From Penium margaritaceum (taxonomy: Eukaryota > Streptophyta > Zygnematophyceae > Desmidiales > Peniaceae): 64,000 nucleotides of DNA. The stretch lies in contig SZWC01001539.1 of assembly GCA_023375785.1 (NCBI GenBank), positions 124,504 through 188,503 of the forward strand, in the 5' to 3' direction. How positions within the stretch are numbered: the stretch's first letter is position 1; each line of letters starts with the position of its first letter. A model generated the notes under the pieces. The model had not been told where the DNA came from. It searched no databases and saw only the letters and a program-made list of their open reading frames with translations. The position numbers and the translations under genes were made by a program. This document shows positions 49,090 through 60,500 of this stretch, piece by piece.

Positions 49090-49420
49090 TACAGCGTCAT
49101 GCATTTTCCCCCAAGTAAAATTGTCACGTCGCATGCCGTGAGCCAATCGTTGGCGAGGAGGACGTCGTAAGTATATGTCTTGCAAACCTGAACCAGCAAA
49201 CTCCGGTGGATGTTTCCGACCTGAAGGGGAAATAAATCAATTTGACCCTCGGACTGGGTGATTTTGCCTCCAGCGGTGCCGAAGCGGATATCGACGGCCA
49301 GAACAACGTCCGACCAATTGAACCGCCGGACAACGCGCATGGCCACCGTGGTATGAGTGGCACCTGTATCCACGATTGCAATGAATTTCGTGCCAGCAAT
49401 CCACACAGGGCATGAGACGA
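49090..49420 (-). CDS. Second retropepsin-like domain (PR2), downstream of RNase H (fossil element)
   Basis: Encodes FIAIVDTGATHTTV, an aspartic protease active-site motif (D codon at 49,368-49,370), followed by a PLQVG-X-IH segment and TYDVLLANDWL, which resembles the second half of retropepsins ([ILV]-[ILV]-G-X-D/N-[WF/YL]). The same open stretch begins with the end of RNase H (GILGKWALLLQGY, ADALSR), so the domain is physically joined downstream of RT-RH. It shares ATHTTV, PLQVG-X-IH and TYDVLL with PR1, so the two are likely duplicates. An aspartic protease here, before integrase, is unusual for Ty3/gypsy. Confidence 0.75.
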
Positions 49421-50109
49421 CCGTGCATGTGTGCTCCGGCACCCGTTGACGGTACAATGTCGTTGGTCGACATGCGAGAGCCCTCGCCTCGAGCATATCA
49501 TGAACAGTCCGTCGGGTCCCATCGACATGGTCCCTCATCATGCGATGACCGTGCAACTCGAGCCAACAAGTGACTCTCCAGCCGGATGGTGCCAGCGCAA
49601 CGTTGATTCCTTTGAAGAAAGTTTCCAGCTTTGGAATTTGCCCTGGCATGTGAGTAAGGACCTCCATCCAAGGGAGCGCAAGGTGTGTTCGGTCCAAGAA
49701 TTGCCAGATGGCATGCGCTGCTACCGAATGGACCACCTTTGTAGACGGCGGCGACGCGGCCATTGGAGTGCACACCATGGGTGCAGGAGCAGAATCACGT
49801 CGCCTTTGGCAAATCCAATTGCCATACTCCTTGTGCATCCACCCAGGCGCATCCTTGAAGAGGTCGGTTTTGTGTCGTACATTTAGGTGACCATCGTGGT
49901 CATCTTCATGAGGAAAACCATCAAGAGGGTACGCCCAGCGATATTCCTCTGCGGTGAGATCCCGTGCTTGGCCCTGAATCAAGACACCCTGATCAAAGGG
50001 GGGCTCAGGCGGAGGTGGACCACTGCCATGCGACGGTGCTTCGAGGGAACCGCGATCCTTCCATCCTTCTCGTGGGATCCGGCTAAGAGCGTCTGCGTTG
50101 CGATTCGCG

Positions 50110-50600
50110 AATGCTAGCTGGTACTTGATAGTGAGGTTGTATCCTTGGAGAAGCAGGGCCCATTTGCCCAGGATCCCTTCATGATTATGGGTTGTGAGCA
50201 ACCACTAGAGAGCCTGATGGTCCGTGAGAATGGTGAAGTATTTCCCATTCTTGATGTAATCTCGGTAGAACTGAATGGCCCATAGTACTGCCAGACATTC
50301 TCCTTTCACTGGTGGGTACTTGGCTTCCGCATCGCTGAGCGCACGGCTTACCATAGCAAGACCACCCGCATCTTGCCATCATCTGCTCGTTGAGACACGA
50401 TGGCCCCAATGCCCTCTTGTGAAAAGTCTGTTGTGATGACAAACGAGAGGTTGAAGTCTAGGAACTCCAGCATTGGGGCCGTGATGAGTCGATGCTTTAT
50501 CTCGGCCCAAGCAAGCTGGCATGCCTCAGTCCATTCAAATGGCTCGCCTTGATGGGTAAGGCGTAACAATGGACGAACAATCTTTGCATGGTCGTGAACA
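50110..50600 (-). CDS. RNase H region of the LTR element (fossil)
   Basis: Encodes FEWTEACQLAWAEIKHRL and APMLEFLDFNLSFVITTDFS, the RT-RNase H connection and the start of RNase H (usually F-W...C..AF..LK..L and P.L..PD....F.L.TDAS). The far end has the WALLLQGYNLTIKYQ...NADALSR signature typical of gypsy RNase H C-termini. It would degrade the RNA strand during reverse transcription. Confidence 0.8.
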
Positions 50601-50609
50601 AGTTTTCTC

Positions 50610-51400
50610 TAGAAATTGACAAACCCAAGGAAGATCTTGACCTGGGATGATGTAGCCGGTCGTTTCCATTCGCGGACAGCTGCAATCTTGACTGGGTCCG
50701 TGGATATGCCATGTGCATTGATGATGAATCCCAAGAATTCCATACTGTCTGCTCCGACAACACACTTGGCATCCTTCAGACGGAGGTTCGCGGAGCGTAG
50801 GGCTGAGAAGACAGCGTCAAGTGAGGCCATTAGTTCTTGAAAACTGAATTCCGTGACCATGACGTCATCCACGTAGCAGCATGCGTTAGGTACGTTGCGC
50901 AACACCTGGTCCATCACACGTTGGAACGTAGCACTGGCGTTACGCAGTCCAAAGGGCATGCGCGTGAAGGCATACAACCCATCTGGAGTGATGAAGGCTG
51001 TCTTCAGCATAGAGTTGCGGTCCACGGGGATGGTGTGAATGGCTGACTTGACATCAAATTTGGCAAACCAGCTCTTCCCGCGCTGACGCTCCTGGATATC
51101 AACGATGAGCGGCATGGGATATGCATCCTCAATCGTGACCTTGTTGAGGTCGCGGAAGTCAACACATAACCGCTTTGTACCGTCTAGCTTCCCCACGATC
51201 ACCAGATTGGAGCGCCACGGGCTCTCCACTTCCACAATTACACCCTGTTCCTTGAGTTATCGCAGACCTTCGTTGATGACATCCTTTTGATCTTGAAGGA
51301 GACGCCTAGCTTTCTGCTTATGTGGCGGCGCGTCTCGTGTGTTAATAACATGGACTGTGTCAACCGCTCCGATCTCAGCCGATTTGCCTGCGAACTCTTC
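50610..51400 (-). CDS. Reverse transcriptase region of the LTR element (fossil)
   Basis: Shows the gypsy RT motif series in order: APPHKQKARRL (entry), SPWRSNLVIVGKLDGTKRLCVDFRDLN written here as its parts SPW...V and R-LCVDFRDLN, then YPMPLI, FAKFDVKSA, KTAFITPDGLYAFTRMPFG, LRNASATFQRVMD, and the catalytic YVDD at 50,864-50,875. FLGFIINAHGI and KIFLGFVNF follow. The motifs place it clearly among Ty3/gypsy rather than copia or LINE enzymes. Confidence 0.92.
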
Positions 51401-52149
51401 TTCATGGTATTCGAGGAGCTCCGTGACTTCTTCCTTCTGGTGTTCTGTCAACCGCTCGTGAAGCATGTGGTTCCATCGTTGGGAATGTGGTACTATTGGT
51501 GGGGGTGGCTCTTCATCTCCCACCAGGCCAGCTCCAAGATTGGGATCTGGGTCCCAATAGTCGTAAACCTGTAGATTGAAGTTTCGAGAGCCGCTGGGCG
51601 AGATGGTGAGGGCTCTGGATGGACGGGGTGGGGGCTCGTCATCAAGGCGCACCCAGCCGACGTCACTCATTGGTTTGTCATTGGAATCATCCGAGCTCCC
51701 GTGCTCACAGAAGGCAGTGTCGTTGTCGCACACCAACATTTTCCCTTTTGCGTCTTGCCTCCATAATGGGGTCGCTTAGGACTATTGGTCATGAGTTCCC
51801 CTGCATGGGAGAGTGATCCGAGAGCAGAGGAAACTGAGGACGGGGACAGGTGGATGGCACCCCACCATAGTCGCGAGGGAGTACGAGGGCTGAAGGGGAA
51901 GGAGCCACTCTGTGGACGTTGCCGATGGTCTGGGTATTGGCCCTATCGGTATTTGAGGTCGATCATCGGACGGAGCAGGTGGTGCTCGTTCGGGGTACCG
52001 CTCTTCCGCCATAGGCACGCGGTCCAGTTCTCATTCCCCCTGAGTTGGTGCCGATAACGTGGGCGGGCATTGTGCCTTGGGAATGCCAGGATAGAGTTTC
52101 TGGCGGCGTGGTCCTTTGCGCAGGCTTCCTCCAATGAGAAGGGGTGGCC

Positions 52150-52560
52150 AAATTTCATGGGCATTGATGTTCGTGGCCCCACAATGAGTGCTGCACACGT
52201 GGAATACCCCGATGAAGTCAGCTGCATGACGCCCTCTGCGTAGAACAGAGCGGCCTGTCGGGGAATGAGGTAATCTGTTCCCAAGAGGACATCATAAGTG
52301 CGGGCCAACGTGACTTGCATGTATACGGCTTTGTGGATGAGGCCCACCTGTAGGGGAAGATCATGTACAATACCATGTCCTGCATCCATGCCGCCAGATG
52401 CATTTGTGAACATTTTGGTGGTTGGTCGTATCTTGTGACTCCAGCCGACCGCCTGCAAGACTTGAAGAGTTACAGTAGTGTGAGTGGCACCAAGGTCAAT
52501 GATGGCCAGGAAGTTCTTGCCGCATATCCATACAAAGCAGCTGGTTGCTTTGTGGTGGGG
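52150..52560 (-). CDS. First retropepsin-like domain (PR1) between gag and RT (fossil element)
   Basis: Encodes NFLAIIDLGATHTTV, placed like the retropepsin active site (D codon at 52,495-52,497), then LPLQVGLIH and TYDVLLGTDYL, the usual second-half G-X-D signature. This is the normal position for the protease of Ty3/gypsy elements, after gag and before RT. Its closest visible relative in the window is PR2 at 49.1-49.4 kb. Confidence 0.75.
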
Positions 52561-53329
52561 AGCCTGTGTGCGCGGTGGCACCAGGGGTATGGGTCGCCAT
52601 CCCGAAGTGTCGGGCTCATCTTGGATAGCCAGTCTGCTTATTCGGTCATGCGATATCTGTGCACATGTAAGGCAAATGCCAGCTGGTCGAAGCCTCTCCG
52701 CGTACTCTTGCAGAACTGCTGTAAAGTCCGGGAGACTAGTGGGATTTTGCTATAAGTATTCTCCCAGGGACACCTCCTGGAAGGACGGTGGAAGGAGGTC
52801 ATGACGCCTGCGGCGGGTTCACTACGTGCCGTTAGTTCAAAGGACACTATCGGGCGACGCGGGGGTGTGGGGCCCCTTGGTGGCGGCGCGCGCGCAAGTG
52901 GCGGGTGGTTTCTGGGCATTGCCGCAATTTGACGTGGCAAGCGCGTCGAACGCGCTTCGACACTCTTCTTAAGATCAGCTTCAGCCTGTTCTTGTTGCTC
53001 CTTGTATTGACGCATGCGTTCAGACATCTTTGTAATCGACCATCCCTCTACACCCTGTGCTTGAGCTGCCGTGACCAATTCCCGTTATGCCTCCGTCAGG
53101 GGGGTCTCCGTCGTCTGTTCCTCCGATTCGGGAAGTCTAAGCTTCATATTGCGTACCAGCGCATCTGAAGTGGACGGTTGAGTGGCGGCTGGGATTTTGC
53201 CAGTTTCTCTCTACTGCGCATATGCTTTCCATTGCGCCGGTCCATTGTCCGCCGGACCAGAGGATCAGGCGGTGATGTCGGGGCCGATAGCTTGTTGTGT
53301 GGCGCCAGTTCCCGCTGATCCCCGTCCCT

Positions 53330-55510
53330 AGTACTGTCCTCCTTTGGTTGACACACCGGGCATTGGGATAGAGTTGGGGCACTCCCGGCGCCGATGATTG
53401 AATTCTCCACATCCATAGCATTTTCTTGGTGGGAAGTTATGGGGGTTCATCGGGTTGGGCGCTGAAGCACCCGTTGGCATGCGAATAGTAGGCGCCACGT
53501 GCTCCTTTTGAGCGGATTGCTCTCGGGCCACACGTCGTTTTATCTCACGTTGCTAATGTTCCGCTTCCTCCTTTGAAGCGTCCAGTGTGTTGAAGTGGCG
53601 GAGATCTAAAGCGTCGGCTATCGCTGGGATAAGAGAATCCCAGTAGTATTCTTTGATCATGCTCAAGGGAATGTCGACACAGCACACCAAAATCTTCGTG
53701 AGTTTGTCGTTGTGCAACTTGATATTTTCTCCAGACTTCATGCGGATTGTACGAATCTGGAGCTCCGCCTCCTCCAGGCTCGTGAGATCAAAGCGCTTAG
53801 TCATCCTGCTCACCAGATTGTCGATGTAGACAAACGGTCGTTCCTTGTGCTCTGCCGTAAACCACTCCAAGGCATTCCCTTGTTGTGCGAGATGTACCGC
53901 TGGGACAATGTAGTCAGGAGACAGGTTCCGTACTCGAGACAAGTGCCCAACTTAGACAGCCACATAGCCGTGTCCTCCTTTGGTTCACCTTTGAAGACGT
54001 CCAGCTTTGGGAGGGTGTACGAAGCCTTTGCCGCTGAGCTTGTGATCAGTTCCTACGGAGTCACCATCTGCACTTGTGCCCGCAGCGGGGCCCCCACGTG
54101 AGATATGTGTGCCTGCGCAACACCAACTGCCCTAGTACCAGCCAACAAAGCAACTGCTGCTCCCCTTGATCAAACACATCTTGCATCGGTTCCTCCCAGT
54201 CTAGGACTCCCCATGTGCTGTCTTGTGGGTCTCGTCTGCACCCGTACAGCATACTGCTTACTTCCATGAGCTACTGATGCTTGCCCAAGGCCGGTCATCC
54301 CAGCCACCATGCGAGATTGCTGCTGGAGTCTTCCTGCCGCTGACGTGGTTGATGCCTTGCTTGTTTGGTGATGAGGTGGCTGACATCTTGATTGCACAGG
54401 TTCTATGGTGTTCTTTGTCGACAGAACCCTGGTGTGGGCGTGCGCATCCGCAGTGGTGCGCGTTTGCCTGGCGGGTCCAATTGTAGATGAGGCATTGACC
54501 CCTCGTGGTTCTGGAACCTCTCGGCAACGTGATGCTGTTAACGCAAAGGGCGTCCTGCTCACATGTTGCTGCTGCTGGGGTTGTGGCGCGGCATGCAAGC
54601 GATGCGAAGTCACAACAGACTGATCATCCCAGCGAGCTTCCCTGGGCCATCGTCCCATCGCCTCCACATACCTCTCTGTCCAAGGTGGAGACACTCCACT
54701 TTCTGAAGCCGGTCAGTGGTGGGCAGTGGGGCTAGAGGGGACCACCCTGGAGCGGAAGGTGACAGGTTGATGTAGGGTGTGTAGCGCCTGCACCGAAGGA
54801 TGATCCAATGGTGTCTCATCTTCTTCTGCGTCATCTTCCTAGATATGGTCCACATCTTCATAATCCCTGTCATGGGTGGTAGAGGGTACCGGTTAGGGGG
54901 CTCGTGGGGTAGAAAACTTGAGGCGCCGTGGTGCTATCAGTGTTGACGTCATTTCCACTGCCTTATAGACGGTTCTCCCATCAAGTGTTGTGACTTCATG
55001 AAGCAGAACTGGCCCATCATCCGCCTCTAGTTCCTCTTCTTCTTCTGATACATAGTCCTCCCCCTGCGTAGACTCGTGGTGCCCATCAGGGTCATGTGGG
55101 CCGACTTCTTCTGAGTCGACATGCATTGTGCCCGCCAACTGCGCTTGTTGGATTGCCTTCCATTCACGGAGCTCCTCGAGCCGCCGTAGGTGGAACTCTT
55201 CTTCTTCATCGGGATCCATCTCGTCCGCCTCGCTGTACAACCGCGGAGACCGATCATTCACCGGATCCCAGTTGAAGTTAGGATCCAGCCCCGGCGGTTC
55301 CTCAGGGCTCTCCTCGTAGCGACGCGCGGGGGCGGCTCGCCTCATCTTCGTTCCTCCGGAGGCGCAAGATGCGGCAGCGCTCGTCCTCACGTCGCCAATG
55401 GTACTTATTGAATAAACTCCCGTAACCTGGTGCCGGGGGTCTCCGTTCAAGTGAAGATCCGACGGTTCCTCGTGAAGACCCTCGCGCCAGATTATAGACT
55501 GATATGCAGG
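53330..55510 (-). CDS. gag region of the LTR element (fossil)
   Basis: In the element's direction it begins with an acidic, Glu/Asp-rich stretch (55.4-54.9 kb, with DEEEEFHLRRLEELREW), then a Gln/Pro-rich stretch (54.65-54.2 kb). A capsid-like part at 53.94-53.55 kb has the retrotransposon-gag layout (GNALEWF, FVYIDNLVSRMTKRF, LTSLEEAELQIRTIRM). A CCHC zinc knuckle lies at 53,379-53,420 (C-X2-C-X4-H-X4-C, CYGCGEFNHRRREC). Gag would package the element's RNA. It is broken in this copy. Confidence 0.8.
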
Positions 55511-55561
55511 CACATGTCACACTCATCACAAAAGACAAGTGAAGGTTCACGCTCACCGCAC

Positions 55562-55581
55562 CATTAACACTGTTATACCCT
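55562..55581. repeat. 20 bp LTR-junction motif, right inner boundary
   Basis: CATTAACACTGTTATACCCT again: here the last eleven bases are the LTR start and the first eight are internal sequence matching the LTR end. In the element's direction the primer-binding site should start here. A TGG (55,561-55,563 region, minus strand) follows within a few bases, but I could not match it to a specific tRNA. Confidence 0.7.
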
Positions 55582-57496
55582 TTTTCGCCTTCGGCCGGAA
55601 TCGGGTCTGACAGCATGCGAGGATCAGCTTCGTAGGCGTTCGCTCTTCCCGAGCTATCCCCGCGACTGGGTAATCCAGGTCCGTTCTTTGCCGAACTGCC
55701 TAGTCCTTCAAAGGCGCGCGACGGATCATTCAATAGACAAGCATTGACCGTGCTTTACGCTCCACTAGCCTAAGACAGTCACCACTGAGCTACTTTAGCA
55801 CTTCACTCACCCTAGTTAATCCTTGACGGTCAATCGTTCGCCGGATAATGTGATATCTATGCAGAGAACTCTTCTTGAGTACTCAAGAGAATGGTTCGAC
55901 CAACAATCCACCAGAGTGTCAAGGCATTCACGCTTATGTTTCTCATCGGGCAAGGACGGCCAATCATTCATTGTACCATGTGATGTAAAAGTTGAAGAGG
56001 CTTTGTCTAACTACACAAGGGAGAGAACTTGGAGAATTACGGAATGTGCATTCAACCGAGCGAAGATACAACCAAACTATGATTCAATCAAGCATGCAGA
56101 CCTACAGCCGAGTATTCCTAATTCCATCCAAGTCCTACACATCACCCAGCAAAATACGCAAACCGTAAACGTCCTCAGTCGACGGATGATGCGCCGGTAC
56201 TGGTCCGTGTAAGAAAACAGTGCGGCTCGCCTCGCGTTGCGAGCCGGACACCCGCGGGTCGGCACGAAGAAGCACCAAGGGACCGTGCGGACGACGACCC
56301 ACACGAGGGTTAGCTCGCACCGGGCTCTCATACCGCAAGCGATCGAGCACCTGATAGAAGCGTTGGTAGGCTCGGTACGCCTCGATGCGTTCTTTGGCGA
56401 CCTCGGCAGTGCGGCATCCGACGTCACGCCGACCTCCCTCCAGCTTTCCACGCACCGGGGCTCGTCGTCACGGGGTATCCTCCGTAGCCACGGCTTCCAG
56501 AACTGCTTCACGGCTCCACCGGCAGGATGATGTGAGAATTGCATCACCCCTAGGACTGTGCGCACTCCCAGCTGATGAGCGGCGTTGCGGCAGCTGCAGA
56601 TGGCATAGAAGGCCACCGACGACTCCCGTGTGACTCTCCCTGGACAAGGAGCCTGGTACTCAAGAGGGAACTCAAGACCAGGCCATGAGGCCTCCGTGAC
56701 GTGCTCCTCGGGCAGTGGTCTTCCCATCCGAGGACGGCACACACACACACACACGCACACACACACACACACACTCTCTAGTCTATCTTCTCTACTCTAA
56801 CTTGTCGCAAGAAGGGACGCGGGTCCCGCTCGACCGTCTAGTTCAACCAAGGGGCAGCAATCTCCCGGTTCAGCCGATGGTTGGAGGACCGGCTTCCTAC
56901 CCCGGCGTCGGACGAGCGTTTGCAGTTGACTCTTGATACCAGCTCTTCTCATCAGCAACGCAACTCGCCGGTAGCGGGAGTCATGGGAACACGAACGTCC
57001 GATGTTGATGTCTTATTCGACTCCTTGCGATGGAGCGTCTGCAGTTGACTCTTGACAGCAGCTCTTCTCATCAGCAGCCCTCGTTCTTTCATCCCTCATC
57101 TTTTTTATCTTCTCCTTGCGGCGCCTCTTTCCGGATCTCTTCTCACTCTCCAGCCCCACTTCGCGGCTTGCACATCAAAACACTTCTGGATAAGGCGCTT
57201 CGAACACTGCTCCTGTCCTCAAGGTTTGGACGCGACTCCGCTCCCATCAAGCCAGCCTCGGGCCACCTTCCTTTCCTCTCGGCAGGTCTGGTTGCCTCAC
57301 GCGGCCCGCCGCAATATCCTCCCCGCACCCCGTCATCTCCCGGATTCGATCTGCCCCTTCTGATGATTTCTTTTTCCTCGCTCGAGCGGCCGTTGGATGA
57401 TTCGTCCACCTCCCTTTTCCCGCTCCCCTTCCTTGAACCCGGGTTCCGGCTCCCCTTTTTCTCATTCTCCGGTGGATGAATGAAACATCATTAACA
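55571..57496 (-). repeat. LTR, right copy (5' LTR of the element), 1,926 bp
   Basis: Starts TGTTATACCCTTTTTCGCC and ends ACATCATTAACA, followed at once by CCACA and satellite. It aligns along its length with the left LTR. A block around 56,921-56,956 (TTTGCAGTTGACTCTTGA to CTTCTCATCAGC) duplicates a motif found again near 57,041-57,080; the left LTR has only the second. This accounts for the 34-base length difference. As 5' LTR in element orientation it should hold the promoter, but I see no convincing TATA box. Confidence 0.92.
56738..56774. repeat. (CA)n microsatellite in the right LTR
   Basis: CA/AC run with one interrupting G, equivalent to 40,894-40,932. Confidence 0.95.
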
Positions 57497-57501
57497 CCAC
57501 A
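57497..57501. repeat. Target-site duplication of the LTR element, right copy (CCACA)
   Basis: CCACA follows the TAACA end of the LTR and continues into D-monomer sequence CACAACGGATTTCTTTGG. It matches the left copy at four of five bases. Confidence 0.8.
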
Positions 57502-60500
57502 CACAACGGATTTCTTTGGTCAAAGGCAGTAAACATGCCTACTTTGGTCGGTCATTGTGCATGGTAGCCAGACCGCTCTACTACTGACTGAAGGTCATTG
57601 TACTTGGTAGTTGAGAACAAATATTCTCATAACATTGTTTCCTCTCCTGACCGTGTGTGACTCGTGTTATGGTTGGTCAACGTTGACCACCCACATTGAA
57701 ATTCTCTGGTCATGATCTGTGACATATGCCTAGTTTGATTGTTTGGTGTGCATATTAGCCACAGCATACCACTGTGTATTGAATTTCTTTGTCGTTTCTA
57801 GCCAATACATAGGCTTCCCCATCCATTGTTTTAACCTCTGACCATTTGTGACTCGCGTTATGCGTTTTCAACGTTGACCACATGAAGTGAAATTTGTTTC
57901 TCATGGTTAGTGACATATGCATGCTTTGGTTGGTCACTGTGCATCGAAGCCACATTGTTCCACTACACATTGAAGGTATTTGTACTTGCTTGTAGATAAC
58001 TAGTATTCACAAACCATTACCTTCCACCCTAACCATTTGAGACTCGTGTTGTGAGTTGTCAAAGTTTACCACACTTAGTGACATTACTTTGTCATGGTCA
58101 GCGACATATGCCTACTTTGGTTGGTCATCGTGCATGGTGTCCACACCGTGCCATGACGCATTGAAGCCCCTTGTGCTTGCTATGTGATACTTGGTGCTCC
58201 CAAACCATTGTTTCCTCCTCTGGCCATTTGTGACTCGTATGATGAGTTGTCAATGTTGACCACACAGCGGATTTCTTTGGTCAAATGCAGTAAACATGCC
58301 TACTTTGGCCGGTCATTGTGCATGGTAGCCAAACTGAGCTACTACTGACTGAAGGTCATTGTACTTGGTAGTTCAGAACCGATATTCTCATAGCATTGTT
58401 TCCTCTTTTGGCCGGTTGTGACTCGTGTTGTGGTTGGTCAACGTTGACCACCCATATTGAAATTCTCTGGTCATGATCAGTGACATATGCCTAGTTTGAT
58501 TGTTTGGTGTGCATATTAGCCACACTGTGCCACTACGTATTGAATTGCTTTGTCCTTTCTAGCCAATAAACATGCTTCCCAATCCATTGTTTTCCCCTCT
58601 GACCATTTGTGACTCGTATTATGAGTTGTCAAGGTTGACCACACACAGCGGATTTCTTTGGTCAACGACAGTACATATGTCTACTTTGGTCCGTCGTTGT
58701 GCATGGTAGCCACACCGTGCTACTACTGACTGAAGGTCGTTGTACTTGGTAGTTGGGAACCGATATTCCCATAGCATTGTTTCATGTCCTAACCGTTCGT
58801 GACTCGTGTTATGGTTGGTCAATGTTGACCACCCATATTGAAATTATGTGGTCATGATAAGTGACATATGCCTAGTTTGGTTGACTGGTGTGCATATTAG
58901 CCACACCGTGCCACTACGTATTGAAGTTCTTTGTCCTTTCTAGTCAATACATAGGCTTCCCAAACCATTGTCTCTCCCTCTGACCATTTGTGACTCGTGT
59001 TATGAGTTTTCAATGTTGACCACACATAGTGGACTTATTCGGTCGTAGTCAATGACGTATGCATCCTTTGGTTGGTCATTCTGCATGCTAACCATACCGT
59101 GTTACTGCTTGTTGAAGGTCTTTGTACTTCCTTGTCGATAGCTAGTATTCCCAATCCATTGTTTTACCCTCTGACCATTTGTGACTTGTGTTATGCGTTT
59201 TCAACGTTGACCACATAAAGTGAAATTCTTTCGTCATGGTCAGTGACATATGCATTCTTTGGGTGGTCACTGTGCATTGAAGCCACGTTGTGCCACTACA
59301 TATTGAAGGTATTTGTACTTGCTAGTAGATAACTGGTATTCGCAAACCATTACCTTCCACCCTGACCATTTGTGACTCGTGTTGTGAGTTATCAATGTTT
59401 ACCACACTTAGTGACATTATTTGGTCATGGTCAGTGACATATGCCTACTTTGGTTGGTCATCGTGCATGGTCCCCACACCGTGCCACAACGCATTGAAGC
59501 CCCTTCTGCTTGCTATGTGATACGTGGTGTTCCCAAACCATTGTTTCCCCCTCTGACCATTTGTGACTCGTATTATGAGTTGTCAACGTGGACCACACAC
59601 AGTGGATTTCTTTGGTCAAAGGCAGTAGATATGCATACTTTGGCCGGTCATTGTGCATGGTAGTCGCACCGCGTTACTACTGACAGAAGGTCATTGTACT
59701 TGGTAGTTGAGAACCAATATTCTCATAGCATTGTTTCCTGTCCTTACCGTTTGTGACTCCTGTTATGGTTGGTCAATGTTGACCACCATATTGAAATTCT
59801 CTTGTCATGATGAGTGACATATGCCTAGTTTGATTGTTTGGTGTGCATATCAGCCACACCGTGCCACTATGTATTGAAGTTCTTTGTCCTTTTTAGCCAA
59901 TACATATGCTTCCCAATCCATTGTTTTCCACTGTGACCATTTGTGACTCCTATTGTGCGTTTTCAACGTTGACCACATGAAGTGAAATTTGTTTGTCATG
60001 GTTAGTGACGTATGCATACTTTGGTTGGCCAGTGTGCATTGAAGTCACATTGTGCCATTACATATTGAAGGTATTTGTACTTGCTTGTAGATAACTAGTA
60101 TTCACAAACCATTACCTTCCACCCTGACCATTTGTGACTCGTGTTGTGAGTTGTCAAAGTTTGCCACACTTAGTGACATTACTTGGTCATGGTCAGCGAC
60201 ATATGCCTACTTTGGTTGGTCCTTGTGCATGGTCTCCACACTGTGCCACGACGTATTGAAACCCCTTGTGCTTGCTATGTGATACTTGGTGTTCCCAAAC
60301 CATTGTTTCCCCCACTGGCCATTTATGACTCGTATTATGAGTTGTCAACGTTGACCACACACAGCATATTTCTTTGGTCAAGGGCAGTACATATGCCTAG
60401 TTTGGTCGGTCATTGTGCATGGTAGGCACACCGTGCTACTACTGACTGAAGGTCATTGTACTTCGTAGTTGAGAACCGATATTCTCATATCATGATTTCC

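Larger units (their letters stand above)
39726..57496 (-). mobile_element. Ty3/gypsy-type LTR retrotransposon, complete in outline but broken
   Basis: A 17.8 kb element inserted in the - oriented satellite, itself reading on the minus strand. It has two LTRs of about 1.9 kb starting TGTTA/TGTTC and ending TAACA, a 5 bp target duplication, and an internal region with gag, protease, reverse transcriptase, RNase H, a second protease, integrase and an additional zinc-finger coding region. The order RT-RH before IN is that of Ty3/gypsy. The copy is a fossil: both LTRs and all main domains are present, but the coding part carries roughly ten or more disruptions. In a 390-base stretch of LTR I count 29 differences between the two LTRs, about 7 percent. 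At land-plant-like neutral rates that would mean a few million years; the host rate is unknown. Confidence 0.9.
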
